Source of the DNA: Spinacia oleracea
Taxonomy: Eukaryota; Streptophyta; Magnoliopsida; Caryophyllales; Amaranthaceae
Assembly: GCF_020520425.1 (NCBI RefSeq)
Contig: NC_079492.1
Span: 114,363,157 to 114,427,156, forward strand
Reading direction: 5' to 3'
Length of the DNA stretch: 64,000 nucleotides
Shown: piece by piece, positions 32,559 to 44,518 of the stretch
Numbering within the stretch: position 1 is the first letter of the stretch
How the letters are laid out: each line of letters begins with the position of its first letter
Translations under genes and position numbers: made by a program
Notes under the pieces: model-generated
The model's database searches: none
Seen by the model: only the letters and a program-made list of their open reading frames with translations
Told to the model about the DNA's origin: nothing

Positions 32559-34385
32559 GATGTACGTTATTTCCGCAATATTTGCTTTTTGTTTGATTGA
32601 TGCTTAGCTTGATAGTAATGATTTTAAGCGAAATCCAGCGGACACCACTAATTGACGCTTGATTTAGTCTATGTATTCCTAAACTAAATTTTTTTTGGTA
32701 TGTGGATAATTTTTAAAATTAATGCAATACTTGCACTTATAATTCTTCAATGACTAGCATGTTGACTTTATGTTTGATTTGGTTTCTAATAAACTTTCAG
32801 GTGAATATGGAGTACGGAGTGCTTTTCAACTTATAGGCATGTTGGAAAAAGAATTATTGGTGGACGTGGGAGTGAATTATCGCTTCTTTTCTCTTAATCC
32901 TCAATTAATTTGTTCTTCATTTATTATTAAGAGCATTCTTTGTTTTATTTCGGCAAAATATCCTAAAATTGTGTCATAAAATTGTTATGTTTTTAAGTTC
33001 ACGGATGGTTCTTCACGTATTACTTAGATGATGTATTTTTCCCTTTCAAAATTCTTTTAAGATAAAACAAAAGAATTATGAAATTTTTGTGTTATTTGTT
33101 AATATTGATTGATTTGATCTTGGTTTTACAGTATGTTTCCTTGAGGAGATCAAATTTGCTTTTCTATATTCGCACACATCGCGTACATATAAGACTAGTG
33201 TAGAAATATGTAATAACTAATTTCCTATAGTAGATGATATTATGATAATATAAACGTTAAAAAATAGTGACAAACAATTTCGTTCAATGAATTGTATTAG
33301 TAATAAAGCTTTCTTTTTCTGCTTTCGTTCTTTTTATGGGAGCTCATAGGTCTGTATGCAAGGCGCAAAAGCCTGATAACTGATAAGTCTTAGATTTATA
33401 CAAGTTTTGGCAAGAAAGTTGACCTAGCTCGTTTGAGCCTTGTGAACATTGTATGTGCAACCTAGGTTACTCGGATTCAGCTATTGATGTTAGAAACTAG
33501 TACGTGTCCAAGCGTCACAATCGACTAACTTGACCAAAGCTATTTTACTCGGACTCGGATACTAGTGTCGCCGTGTCGGACACGGGTATGTGTCCAAGTG
33601 TCCGACTAGGCTAAATTGTATAAATTTCCATATTTTAGTCCAAAATGAAATGTCGGAGTATCCATACCCATGTTGTGAATGTTGAGGATCAGACACGGAT
33701 ACTTGATGTCAAATGAAGAATCAGAGTAACATAGCAGCCAAGTGTCAAGTGACCATACCCATATAGTAGAGTCGAAGATTCGAGTAACAAATAATTCTCC
33801 TAAAAGATTCAGTTTACCCTTTGATACAAGTTTCAGTCAATTTTCCCATTATCTGGTTGTTGCAGTGGTAAGTCATTGTCAAAACAAAATTTATGTGGGT
33901 TGTTGTAATGGTAATGTCTTAGTGATTATCTTTGATTCTAAATGACTTTACATAAATGGAGTACCTGTAACACTCACAGAAAACCTAACAAAATACAAAT
34001 AGACTGTTAGGTACCTTGTCTTATTGTAACATTTAACTTTACCTTGAAGATTAGAGAGATGAATACACATACACAATCCAACTTAAAGTAACTGTCCTAA
34101 GAAATAAACGTACAAGGCTTTTTGCAAATTTCAGCTGTTAAATAAACATTAATGGTAAGTAAAAGTTTGAGGTGAACTATTTAGAGTTATAAATCAATCC
34201 TTTTCATTAATACTTTGTCTTTACACCAAAGGATTGAACATTAAGGGGATTCTGACTTCTGAGTAAGACTAAGAGTTACATTTCAGCATTTAGGAGATGG
34301 TTTATATTAAACTGACTCATGAACCTCAGCTGAGCATCTAGATTTTCGCTCCTCGACCCAATTGCCTCATCCTCAGAAGAAAGAA
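32559..34385. other. AT-rich interval between Copia-4 and the first gene
   Basis: No gene can be proved. Near 33545-33605 lies a sequence rich in gtgtccaagtgtc/gtgtcggacacg motifs, a palindrome-bearing repeat type common near plant genes. A short open stretch at 32801-32890 preceded by a good acceptor (ctttcag) could be an isolated exon (GEYGVRSAFQLIG..), but I cannot link it to anything. Confidence 0.4.
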
Positions 34386-35153
34386 ATGGCAGTATTTTGC
34401 CTATCGAATTCTGCTAAGAGATGCAGATTCCTCTGTTCGGTGTTAAAGGACCCGTTTTCTAGTTGCCGTACTTGCCACCGTGGATATCTATCGTGCTCCG
34501 GTGTAGAAGAAGAAGAAGAAGAAGAGACTCCCATCACTGATTTCAACGATGTGCAGGATGTACATAGTAGCTGCACTATTCCTATATTTTCATTCAGCAA
34601 ATGTCATTGTTATTCCCAGTTACTGGTTTTGTTTTGTGTTTTTATTCAGTGTTTTAATTGTGTGCAGGTATTGGTATCAATGATCCGTAACCGTGCAATG
34701 GAGGCCAAGTTAAGAAAAGTAAGCATGGTAAACCATAACTACTCGTTCGTTGTTCATCCAACATCAGGAGTGCTCTTTGTAAGTAAAGCGAAACAACAGG
34801 CATATGATGACAATTCTACACAGAAGCAGGATAACAGTAAAGGAAGTGAAGAAGTGGATGACTTTGCATCTGTCAAAACCCATTTCTCCACATACATTGC
34901 AACAGCTGATGATAGTGAAGCTTATTTCTCATGCTGCTCAGACCCAGATTTAGATGAAAGTAGGTGGTGGGTTTTCGAAACTTTGGATAGTTCTGAAGTC
35001 AAGAGGCGTTCAATCATCCAGGAAGTCTGTCATTGTGAGGGTTGGCCATTCGGACTCTGCCGAAAGACATTGTTGCTTCCACCTTTGCCAAAATCTCCAT
35101 CAGAATCTTGGTCATGGTGTAAAACCTTTCCTAAAACCGTCAAGGCGATTTGA
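34386..35153 (+). CDS. Conserved plant protein of unknown function, two exons
   Basis: Start ATG at 34386 (MAVFCLSNS). The frame stays open to the stop at 35153, but an intron at 34560-34667 (gat|gtacatag ... gtgtgcag|gta) is likely: it is 108 bp, phase 0, and its translation is hydrophobic and unlike the rest. Spliced, the protein is 219 aa: a Cys-rich basic start, a run of glutamates, a middle with MEAKLRKVSMVNHNYSFVV, and a conserved-looking end CHCEGWPFGLCRKTLLLPPL followed by PKSPSESWSW. I believe this tail occurs in many plant proteins annotated only as uncharacterised. No signal peptide or known domain is apparent. It could have further 5' exons. Confidence 0.6.
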   Translation: MAVFCLSNSAKRCRFLCSVLKDPFSSCRTCHRGYLSCSGVEEEEEEETPITDFNDVQDVHSSCTIPIFSFSKCHCYSQLLVLFCVFIQCFNCVQVLVSMIRNRAMEAKLRKVSMVNHNYSFVVHPTSGVLFVSKAKQQAYDDNSTQKQDNSKGSEEVDDFASVKTHFSTYIATADDSEAYFSCCSDPDLDESRWWVFETLDSSEVKRRSIIQEVCHCEGWPFGLCRKTLLLPPLPKSPSESWSWCKTFPKTVKAI

Positions 35154-37892
35154 TTATCACACACACTGCTGGTATTATTGTAAGCCTGCAAATTTGTATT
35201 TGCAGTGAATCTAATCTTAGTTAATAAACTTGAGAAATGGTAACTGAGGCAGCGTCCGAGGCAACTGATAGTAAAACCACTTGTTATCTCATCGTACTTT
35301 AGTTTTCATGTACGTTTAAAGTTCAATCTAATGCTTCTCAAGTTCCAAATTGCATGACAAGGAAGCAAATCTAATCAACAAAAACAGAAACAACAAATGC
35401 AAAACACGACCATCATATAGAAAATCGACTTAATACATCATGTAAATTGAAACACTTTATACCACAACTTTGGTATAACAAATTTGCAACATATATGTGG
35501 GACATGAAACTTCTAACTAAGGATGTTTTTTTTAGGAACTATGACTAATAACAATATTAATTAGAACGACTTTATCTGTAACAACCTCGTGGCGTAATAT
35601 CAATCACTTATTCACTGCTCTAAAGTCGAATTTGCCTTGCTCAATACATGTGGACTCGTAGCAACCAACCCCAGAGATACACGACTCCAATTCTTCGGTG
35701 TACAACGAAAAATTAGATTGAGAACACCCTTGAGCAATGCCGGAATAACTGTATGAAGATATTATTTTTGTGTGCATCTTTTCTGGCTAGCTAAATAAAT
35801 TTAGGGTTAAAACTTAACCATACCCAATAATTATCGGAATCTTGATCCATGTCAGAGTGAATTGATTTTCAGTCGACCCGTTAATTATCCAATCCAACTT
35901 GACTAGAATCCGAAATTACCTGCTACAATACTAGCTTAACCCAACTCGATAAGACACGGACATAAAATTGAACCCTACCTGAATACGACTCGATCCGAAC
36001 CCAACTTGTACCGATATGGAAACACATCCTTACAGAAAACAAATCAACTTAAACCTAGGTGATAAAATGACCTGACACAACACGACGTGTTCTTGAACCG
36101 AGACCCGAAATGACCAAACTTGAGTAATTGTTTTGAAGGATATGATTTTCTACTTAACCCTCCATTTATTACATTCTCTCGTACTTTTTGTTACACAAAC
36201 AGCAAACCCCATTGATTTTTGAAGGAAGATCTACCAACAAAGTGACAGATGCAATGGCAAAAGGAGCAAGAAAGGAAGTTAATTTGATCAACAATCCGTG
36301 TACTTTGAATACCCCATCCCCCGGATTGTATTAAATTGCTACTAGATGACGCTGCTACTATTTCTTTTGATTTCCAGGGGCATGTCCTGATGACTTTATC
36401 CCGAACATCGCTGCTCATCCTTGCTGCGGCCCATTGCTAATTAATTAGAGTTCCTTTTTCACCAAAAAAGATAAACAGCAAACCACAGTACACCAATGTG
36501 AAAAAGGAGGTGGTTGTGTTTTAATTTTGTTGGGTAACAAAGTTTAACAATTACATCCAACTTTTATAGATCCAACTTAACATTTCCAATTAAAACTAAT
36601 TTTTCTGTTTCACATAATGTTAGTATGTTACTAAATACTTGGCCGGATCACTTCATAGTGACAATAGATTCAAACAACTAAATTACAGCACTACCTGATG
36701 TGTGATTTGTTACCCAGTTCATTTAGTTTACATGAAGTGATAAAACTGCATAGTGCTTGAGGAAGACCAATGAGATATGAAAGGCAAGCAAAAGGTTAGC
36801 CAATACAATGATTTAATAACAAAGTTCTACAGTTAATCTTTAGCAAACTTCAAAACCAGTCTCCTCGTACGTTAAAGCCGATTACACTAGAAAGCATGGC
36901 AATCAAAGTCACTACACTGCAAGCAGCAAGAGATGATCAAGCTGACTCCAAACCGAGACTGCATTTGACCTGTCAAGTCTTCAGGCCCATAACTCCAATT
37001 ATCTTTGTACGCTTTGCGCCAGATTCATTTAATATGAATATCAATTTGCGATTATCAATTTCTAAGTATAGCACTTAAAACTAAACACAACTTTGACAGA
37101 GAGGTATAACTAAGCCACTAAGGCTATCTACGAAGTAATATAAAGCACCAACATCAACAATACTGGTACAATAAAGAGATCAAGAATTCAACAGGAAAAA
37201 GAAAAAAGAAAAAAGAAAAAAAAGATCAAGAATGAAGAATCAAATATGGCCATCATCTTTTTGGAGGCTGAACTCTGAGTTGGTTCCATTTTCAACTCAA
37301 AACTGAAACAATTCAAGAGCCTACTGAATCTCACTGTAAGTTTCAGTTCATTTTTTTCCCAAATTCAATCGTTATCTGCAAGATCTTGATCTAAAACATG
37401 CTAGGCATCCAATCCTCAGAATCAATGATGTGAAATTAGTTTCCAGCAAAACAAAATCAGCATTGATACCAAAAAAAGCCCAAGCAGAATCAATGATCAG
37501 CTTCCAAATCTTGATTTGACTCATAAATGCAAGCTAAAATCTTGACAATACGGCTAAGTAAGATGAAAGAAAAGACCACTAGTTAAATTTTCTAAACAAA
37601 ATTACAGTCTTAATAGAGCAGCACTCACCTGAAATGTTCAACTATCTTAGCAGCAATTTTGGAGATTTATCCACTTGCCTCTATAAAAGACAGTCACACA
37701 GTTCAAATCAATCCAAACCCTAGGAAAAAGAAACCCCTCGAAGTTAACTACTAAAGGAGTAAAGGGGCATTGCTCAAAGTAAGCGAACAACCTACCTCTT
37801 TATCTCCTTTTGGGAACAACCCCGCAGCGAGACTACAATAAAATTCCTCAAGATAACATATTTTCTTAGTACATTATATGCCACGCAAATTC
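35154..37892. other. Intergenic interval and 3' flank of the TAF15-like gene
   Basis: No coding sequence recognised. About 35820-36120 is rich in gaaccc/cgaacc words resembling the subterminal repeats of hAT-like elements. The part from about 36830 to 37892 may be 3' UTR of the TAF15-like gene, possibly with a UTR intron (acctacctctttat near 37791 reads as a donor on the minus strand). Confidence 0.4.
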
Positions 37893-40800
37893 TCAGTATG
37901 GACGGGAACGATTTCCACCATGAGAATGCCTATCTGGACCAGAACCTCCATAGTCTCTTCGACGATCTCCACCCCCATAACCACCTCTACCTCCGCCTCT
38001 ATAATACCAAAAAAAGAAAAAGGAACAATAAGGATAGCAATTTAGAGCATATGAAGACAACAGTATCAAGAGAACACATACATTAACAAGAAAAACAATA
38101 ACTGATCAGACAATCAAAAAAATTATCCAGGCCCCCAGAGCTTGCAGCATACACTAAATAAGACCATGTAATAAGTACTTTATCTGTAACTCCCTTTAAC
38201 TGAGTGAATAACACAGCACATGCCAGGAAAGATGCAGCAAGAAAAACAACGTATTTAGCAAAAATAAAAATAAAAATAAAAACAAGAATTTCAAACTGAA
38301 AACCATATCACTCCAAAATTAAAATAGGAGTATACTATGTTAAAGGTGAAACATCGAGCATTCCCACATCCAAAAAATTTCCAGTACGACGAGGCTCCCA
38401 AAAGTAGCAAAAGCATACAGACACCAACACAACACAGTGAAATCCAAGGACTTGTGTGAAATCCAAGGAACAAGTCCAAGGATGACACATCAGAACACAC
38501 CACATGCAAAAATATACTTCCTCCATTTCTTAATAATTGCACCATTTGGGTTTTAGCACTATTCTCATATTCTTATATAGTTATTTTTGTGATTTATATG
38601 TAAGAAAAAATATATTCATATGGGATCTTGTTAGATTCATCTCAAAATATACTTCCAAAATATCAAATTTTGATATTTTTTTCAAATATATAATGAGATA
38701 TGAGTGGTTAAAATAGTGCATTGGCAAGCGCAAAATCTCAGATGGTGCAATTATAAAAAAAATTGGAGGAAGTAAGTAGGACTTGGTATTAAGTTCATGG
38801 TTAAGCAAGAACCTCAATTCCACCCCATGTTAAATAAGAAAACCCAATGGCAAGTTGGCAACAAGGAAAAGAAAGTCCAGACCAATCAAAGTCATGATAA
38901 TATTTGCAAGGCCATACCCAAAAGATTGAGGTGCCCTTGGGGCAGACTTCTCTGCCATGGAAACATTAATCTTGTATCCTCTGATATCGTGACCTGTATC
39001 AAAAGAACAACATCAAGAATCTAAAAAATCAAAGTCAGAAATGGAATAAATGAAACATTTGCTTCCAACATACCATTAAAAAAGCCCCCGGCAGAATGAG
39101 CTGCTGATGGGTCCTCGTATGACAGAACACCATCACCCTTGTTCTTTCCACTGTCATCTGTGTATAGTTTTATACTGTAAGGCCACTGATCCTTGTATCC
39201 CCTCTTTTGCTTGATTCTTGCGACCTGGGTAGAAAATGAATGTTAAACTACTAAACTCAACATTGGATATATCATGCTCGTGATGTTCCAGGCTACTTTT
39301 CACCCAAATTTTTACATTTACATAGAAATATGAAATCCAAACCAGAGTGGGGAAAACTATGGTCATCAAATTTGCAGAGTTCTATTTGATGCATTATTCT
39401 GGTCTCCAATAGATTACCAGTGACTCCGTTAAATCTAGAAAGGAAATATAAACAAAGGTGTCCAGCGAAGACAACACACACTATTCCGTAAATTATAACC
39501 ATCTCCCATTCTAGTGGCCATCTGGCCATCATTCAACACAACAGCGAGCTAAGAAACAACCCCGTCAAGAAAAGCAATCATCTGAGAGTCTGATAAAACG
39601 TAGCAGAAAAATGGGGATTAAGAACTGTTGACATTCCATCATATAGCAGAATAGGCAAACACCAAAAATAAAAAACAGGATAAAAGTAAGACGCACATGA
39701 AAGTTGAAAGTTTAAATACAAGAGAAGAAAAGAAATAAATCTTACAGTTCCAATGCTTCCAAAAAGTTCTCTGAGTTCTTCAACAGCAACATCTGGTGGC
39801 AAATTTGAGATATAAATCCTAGAGTTGTCACAAGAATCTCCGCAGTTTTCATCACATTGTTTCACTTTTGCAGGTTCAGCAGATGTTGGAGCATCGCCAC
39901 CATAACCACCACTCGGCTGCCTTTGACCACCGCCATACCCACCACTAGGTGGACCACCGCGTCCAGCACCGCGATAATCTCCAGAAGCATCACCACCATA
40001 CCCACCACTAGGTGGACCGCCGCGGCCAGAACCGGCAGGTCCTCCATATGATGGAGGATAAGATCCAGGCCCACCAGTATAGCTTGTTGGTGGCGGGACA
40101 GCAGAGTCATTCCCATATGCAGGGTTTGCTCCATAAGGGCTTGGCACAGCTCCACCATAAGAAGTTGCAGGTGGAGGAGCCTGGCCATATCCTCCATCAT
40201 TTCTACCCTGACCATCACCATAAGAACCACCTCTGCTACCTCCTCTTCCACCATCATAATTGTTATCCCTACCCCTATCCCCTCTATCACCTCCATATCC
40301 TCCACTGCCTCCTCTACTATAGCCACCTTCTCCACCTCCGCCTCTGCGGTCACCACCTCCACCTCCACCTCCACCACCGCCCGCAGGAGCAGGTTCCCCA
40401 CATTTGTTACAAGATGTTCTTCTCGCAAAGTTCAAGTTTCCGCAACTACACAAAGTTTACAGTTTCAATTGCTAAACCTATACCTTGAAAAATACTTCAA
40501 ATTTGAAGAACAATTATCGAAACTTCGGATCAATCTAGCGAAATAAATGCAGCACAAGAAAAACAATCCACCTTCAACAAGAATCAAAAATACCAAATAG
40601 TACCCAAATGTTCAATACTTTCCACCCGGCCACCCCTCCAGTCACATCACAAAAGAAAAAGGATCCAAATATGTACCAAATTCAATTGCAAGCAAGATAA
40701 CTCATCAACAGCTTGGAATACTAAAGCATGGAATTATAAAAGAGAAAGATCAAATATTGGACAAATACACAAAATATCTCTACTTGTATCACAAAACATT

Positions 40801-41392
40801 AAATTGTTGTGAAATAAAGATCAAACTACGGTGCCAATACAAATAATAAGCAGAGTATCAGGTTCAATAACTAGATTTTCAATGAACTACTTGAAACATT
40901 AATAACTAACGCACAACAAGGCTATCATGTGGCAATTACGGAGAAATATTTACCCTGGATTAGGGCAAGGCCAATCGCCGTCTCTTCCACTTCCTCCACG
41001 GCCGCCGCCTCCATCTCTGCCACCTCCTCCTCTTCCCCCGCCACGGCCTCCACGATCACCTCCTCCTTGATATCCACCGCCTTCAAACAATAGATAAATT
41101 TATACAATAAGGGACAGGAAGAACATTAACCCGGACAAATTCACAAGTCCAATCAATAAAATAAAATAAAAAGAAAAAGAGAGTGACAAAGGTCTAAACC
41201 TCGACTGTCAGAATTACCGCCATATCCGCCACCTCTGCTACCGCCACCATAACCTCCTCCACCCCCGCCGCCTCGGCCACCACCGCCTCCATAGCTTCCG
41301 CCGCCTCCACTTCCATATCCGCCTCCTCCATAACCACCTCCGTAGCCTCCACCTGAGGGAGGAGGATTGGATTCACCGCCACCGCCGTACAT
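37893..41392 (-). CDS. TAF15/FUS-like RNA-binding protein (RRM + RanBP2 zinc finger), six exons
   Basis: Exons on the minus strand: 41392-41200, 41080-40954, 40445-39746, 39224-39074, 38993-38918, 37998-37893, giving 1353 nt and 450 aa with all junctions GT/AG. Order: Gly/Tyr-rich start (MYGGGGESNPPPSGGG), RGG-rich segment, RanBP2-type zinc finger across the exon 2/3 junction (DWPCPNPGCGNLNFARR..CNKC), Gly/Pro/Tyr-rich linker, RRM beginning SRIYISNLPPDVAVEEL and continuing with IKQKRGYKDQWPYSIKLY, RGG tail ending NRSRPY. This is the layout of the FET family, in plants the TAF15/TAF15b subunits of TFIID, which are nuclear and bind RNA. TAF15b is the closer match by domain order, though I cannot separate paralogues. 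A MITE sits in its last intron. Confidence 0.9.
38517..38772. mobile_element. Stowaway-type MITE in last TAF15-like intron (256 bp)
   Basis: TIRs cttcctccatttcttaata and its complement (ttggaggaag at the right), extending to ..ttgcacc / ggtgcaa.., flanked by TA dinucleotides at 38515-38516 and 38773-38774. AT-rich interior with no ORF. It lies in the intron 37999-38917 and leaves the splice sites untouched. Confidence 0.87.
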
Positions 41393-43356
41393 CGTGAGGC
41401 GAGATCTAGGGTTTTCTAAAACGGGAAATTAGAGAGAGAAAATAAGGGAGAGTAGAGAGAGAAAATAGGTTGGGGGGAGGGTAAGCAATTCTAGGGTAAG
41501 AGAGAAAGATAAAAGACGTCCAGTCAGCAATTTTTGGGTTTAAAGCTTTTAAACCTTTCTAGTTTCTACTCCAGTTTAAGCCTAGAACTAACCACGAATA
41601 GATATTTTGGTCCTTTTCATCCCAATCGCCTTGTGTCCACAAATACATCCCTAGTTTTTTCCAATTACTAGTCGTTGGAGCGCGCACGATCCCCCAAGGT
41701 ATAAAAATTATCTTTGTAAAAATGTTACTTAAAAGACAGGAACTTACAATTTATGATAAATGCTAGAAATGATATGTTAAAGTTAGATGTTGGATTTACC
41801 TGTAACAGGACATAGAAACCATATGCGTTTTAATTGATAGTTCGAAGGTACAATATATAGAAAATCAATCAATACCTAGTCAATACCTAGTATTTAAAAA
41901 GGAAAACCTATTTCCCCCTATTGCCACGTGGTTCTTTTATGTAAGTTTATCTTTGATGCCATGTGTCAATTTCATTAATCAATATTGAAAGTTAACTAAA
42001 AAGAAAATAACCAAAGTAATGAAAAGTTGTATAACACCACGCCACCACATTTCCACACTTCATCCTCTACCTTCCGCCTTTCTACCTTCTCAGTCCCTTC
42101 ACCTTTCCCCTTCCTAAAACCTTCACAATAATAAATCATTTATTCATTCCCCATTAAGTTCATTTTACTGTTTAACCTTTGAATCAAATTAGTGCAATTG
42201 AATTGAAATTTAAGCAATGAGTTCAGTATCTTATGAATTTCACCTTCGTCCCAAATTTAATCGGGTCACATTAAAGCACAAATGAATAGAAATGAATCGG
42301 GTCACATTAAAGCGCCATTGAATAGTAATGAAATTTGAATTATTCATTTATCGTTATTATCCCTTTAAATGCCAAGAAGTGCAATCTGTTTTATTCTCCA
42401 TCTACAATAATTTGTTGATCCTGAAATTTATTGTTACTTTGCGACAATTTGACCAGGTATCCTTTCTCATTAAGATAGGTTGCCCTTGAACTTGAGCATG
42501 ATATTCACATCCAAACACAATTTTCTTCACGTAAATATCAGGGGTTTCTATATGAGTATTAATTTGATTATCATATTGATCTTAATATTGTTTGTTATTG
42601 TGCTGATTTCCTCTACCTGATTGAATTCTATAATTGTTACAAGATGTCGCATTCAAAGGGGGTGCAACACCCTTCTTTTTCTCAATTTAATTACTCAACG
42701 TATTTTTCCCGTTTGATTGAAGCATGGTATTACAAATAATTTTCATGTGAATTATGAATATTTCATGAATTACATTTGAAGAAGTTGATCGAGCAGGCGA
42801 CAATGTGATTTGAGTTTGGGTTATCATTCATTTGTTGGTCATGAGATTGTTGTTTGTGAGTAATTTTGGTTCTCATTCGGGTTCAAAAAGTGTTGTCCCT
42901 CATTCATGGACTCCATTATTTGAGGGGTAAATTTAAAAAAAAAAACATGTACTATGTAGTTCAGTATACCAGTTAGTCTATATTATACCTCTAATTCAAC
43001 TTAAGGAGATGTTTGAGATCAACATTCATTTAGTCCATTTATGTCGGTTAATCTGAGTCGAAGAAAATTTGTGACTGTGAATAGTACTAACCGTGACAAG
43101 TATTCGGAGTCATAATCACAAGTAATCGTAGAAAACTTCCTTCTGTGATCGAGTGATGAATCAGCATTGGTTCATGTTTTATGGCATAAAATTACTTAAT
43201 ATAAGATAATCGCATACTAACCGTCAACAATCACGCTTATTTGTAACATGGAACATCTAATTTTGTGCACTGAGTATCATTTGAAATGAATTATGAAAGT
43301 AACAAAGACATATAAGGTGAAAAAAAATCCTAAATAAAAACAATATTAATAACACT
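41393..43356. other. 5' flank of the TAF15-like gene and AT-rich intergenic DNA
   Basis: 41400-41520 is purine-rich (agagagagaaaata repeats; CT-rich on the sense strand), a common plant 5' UTR/promoter composition. At 41668-41695 the words actag..ttggagcgcgcacgatccccc resemble the Helitron-like 3' end at 58507. A 40-bp duplication (cgggtcacattaaagc) lies at 42257-42340. No gene recognised. Confidence 0.4.
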
Positions 43357-43361
43357 GTTGT

Positions 43362-43548
43362 TGTTATGAAATATTATGTGGATGTCCATTATACCCCTAG
43401 TATCTATCTGGAATATTCTAGATCTAGGGTTTATTGTTCTCCAAGCAAACCCTATTATATTGTATGTATATAAACCCTTTTGTTCAAGGAATAAAACATA
43501 CAATTATTCTCTCCCAATTTCTCCTCTCTTTCTCTCTATTTCACAACA
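43362..43548 (+). repeat. Copia-5 5' LTR
   Basis: 187 bp, TG..CA, partner of 49037-49223. It contains gtatataaaccc (TATA-like, near 43466-43476). Confidence 0.94.
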
Positions 43549-43947
43549 CGTTATCAGCACCAAACCCTAGACGACTGAGCAGACGAGAAACAAAGGAAGG
43601 CATCCATCTTTAAGGTAAATATTATTATACTTACTAATCTTATTATTGAAAATTAAAGATTGATATAGTGTACCTGCGATTATATATGCGATTGAAAATT
43701 TGTTAGTATTTTTGCGGCTTATATTGATTGGAGTATTATATGCGGACACACGATGATTGGAATTTATGCGATACTTTTTGGTTTTTATATGTAGATTGGC
43801 TATTTATTTTATGCGATTAGTTTGGTTGCTATCAGTTGCTTTGTATGCTTTAATTACAATCAATTGTTGATTGGAGTTTATGCATTTACTTTTTGGTTTT
43901 GCATATGAAAATGAATTATGCCATCAGTTGCTTCGTATGCTTAATTA

Positions 43948-44185
43948 CTCCCTCTGTCCCTTAATACTCGCATGCCAATTCACAACTTTGACCACCAATA
44001 TCTTTAACTACATATTATAAAAACTTATAAAATGTTAATATTTTGAAAATATATATTAAGATGAAGCCAACAATATATTATACACTAACATTTATTTTCA
44101 TATACTAAAATAAAATAAGGTCAAAGTGAATTATGTGAATAGTGCAAAAAGTCAAAACGGTGCGAGTATTAAGGGACAGAGGGAG
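43948..44185. mobile_element. Stowaway-type MITE inside Copia-5 (238 bp)
   Basis: TIRs ctccctctgtcccttaatac and complement, extending over about 25 bp, flanked by TA at 43946-43947 and 44186-44187. No ORF. It lies in the leader of Copia-5 and so arrived after it. Confidence 0.92.
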
Positions 44186-44518
44186 TACAATCAATTGTTG
44201 CGTATGAATTAGTCACAATCACTTGCTTTCTTTGCATATCTTATTATTATTGTACAGTGATTGATTTGTTTTAACTCTTAGTGTTTTGCTTGATGGGCTA
44301 AGAAATTGGTCCGCCGAAATTTTAATTTTTCCGAAATATTAATCCGTTATTATAGTTAATTATGTTTCGAATTACATTCCTTTTGTAGTCACTAACTTAA
44401 ATAATTTATGTGTATAAATTCGATCTTTTAAATTACGGTATTGAATCACAACTTGATATGGGAATATATGTTTATTATCTAAGCTCTAATTTGCAATATT
44501 CAATTGTAGTGTGAACTA

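Noticed and set aside
33541-33610. gtgtcggacacg palindromes as an operator-like site
   Set aside because: Such words occur in common plant intergenic repeats, and I see no gene arrangement that would give them a role here.
39857-40488. Long frames antisense or out of phase with the TAF15-like gene
   Set aside because: They are shadows of the Gly-rich GGN-repeat exon. The sense frame has the zinc finger, RRM and matching splice sites.
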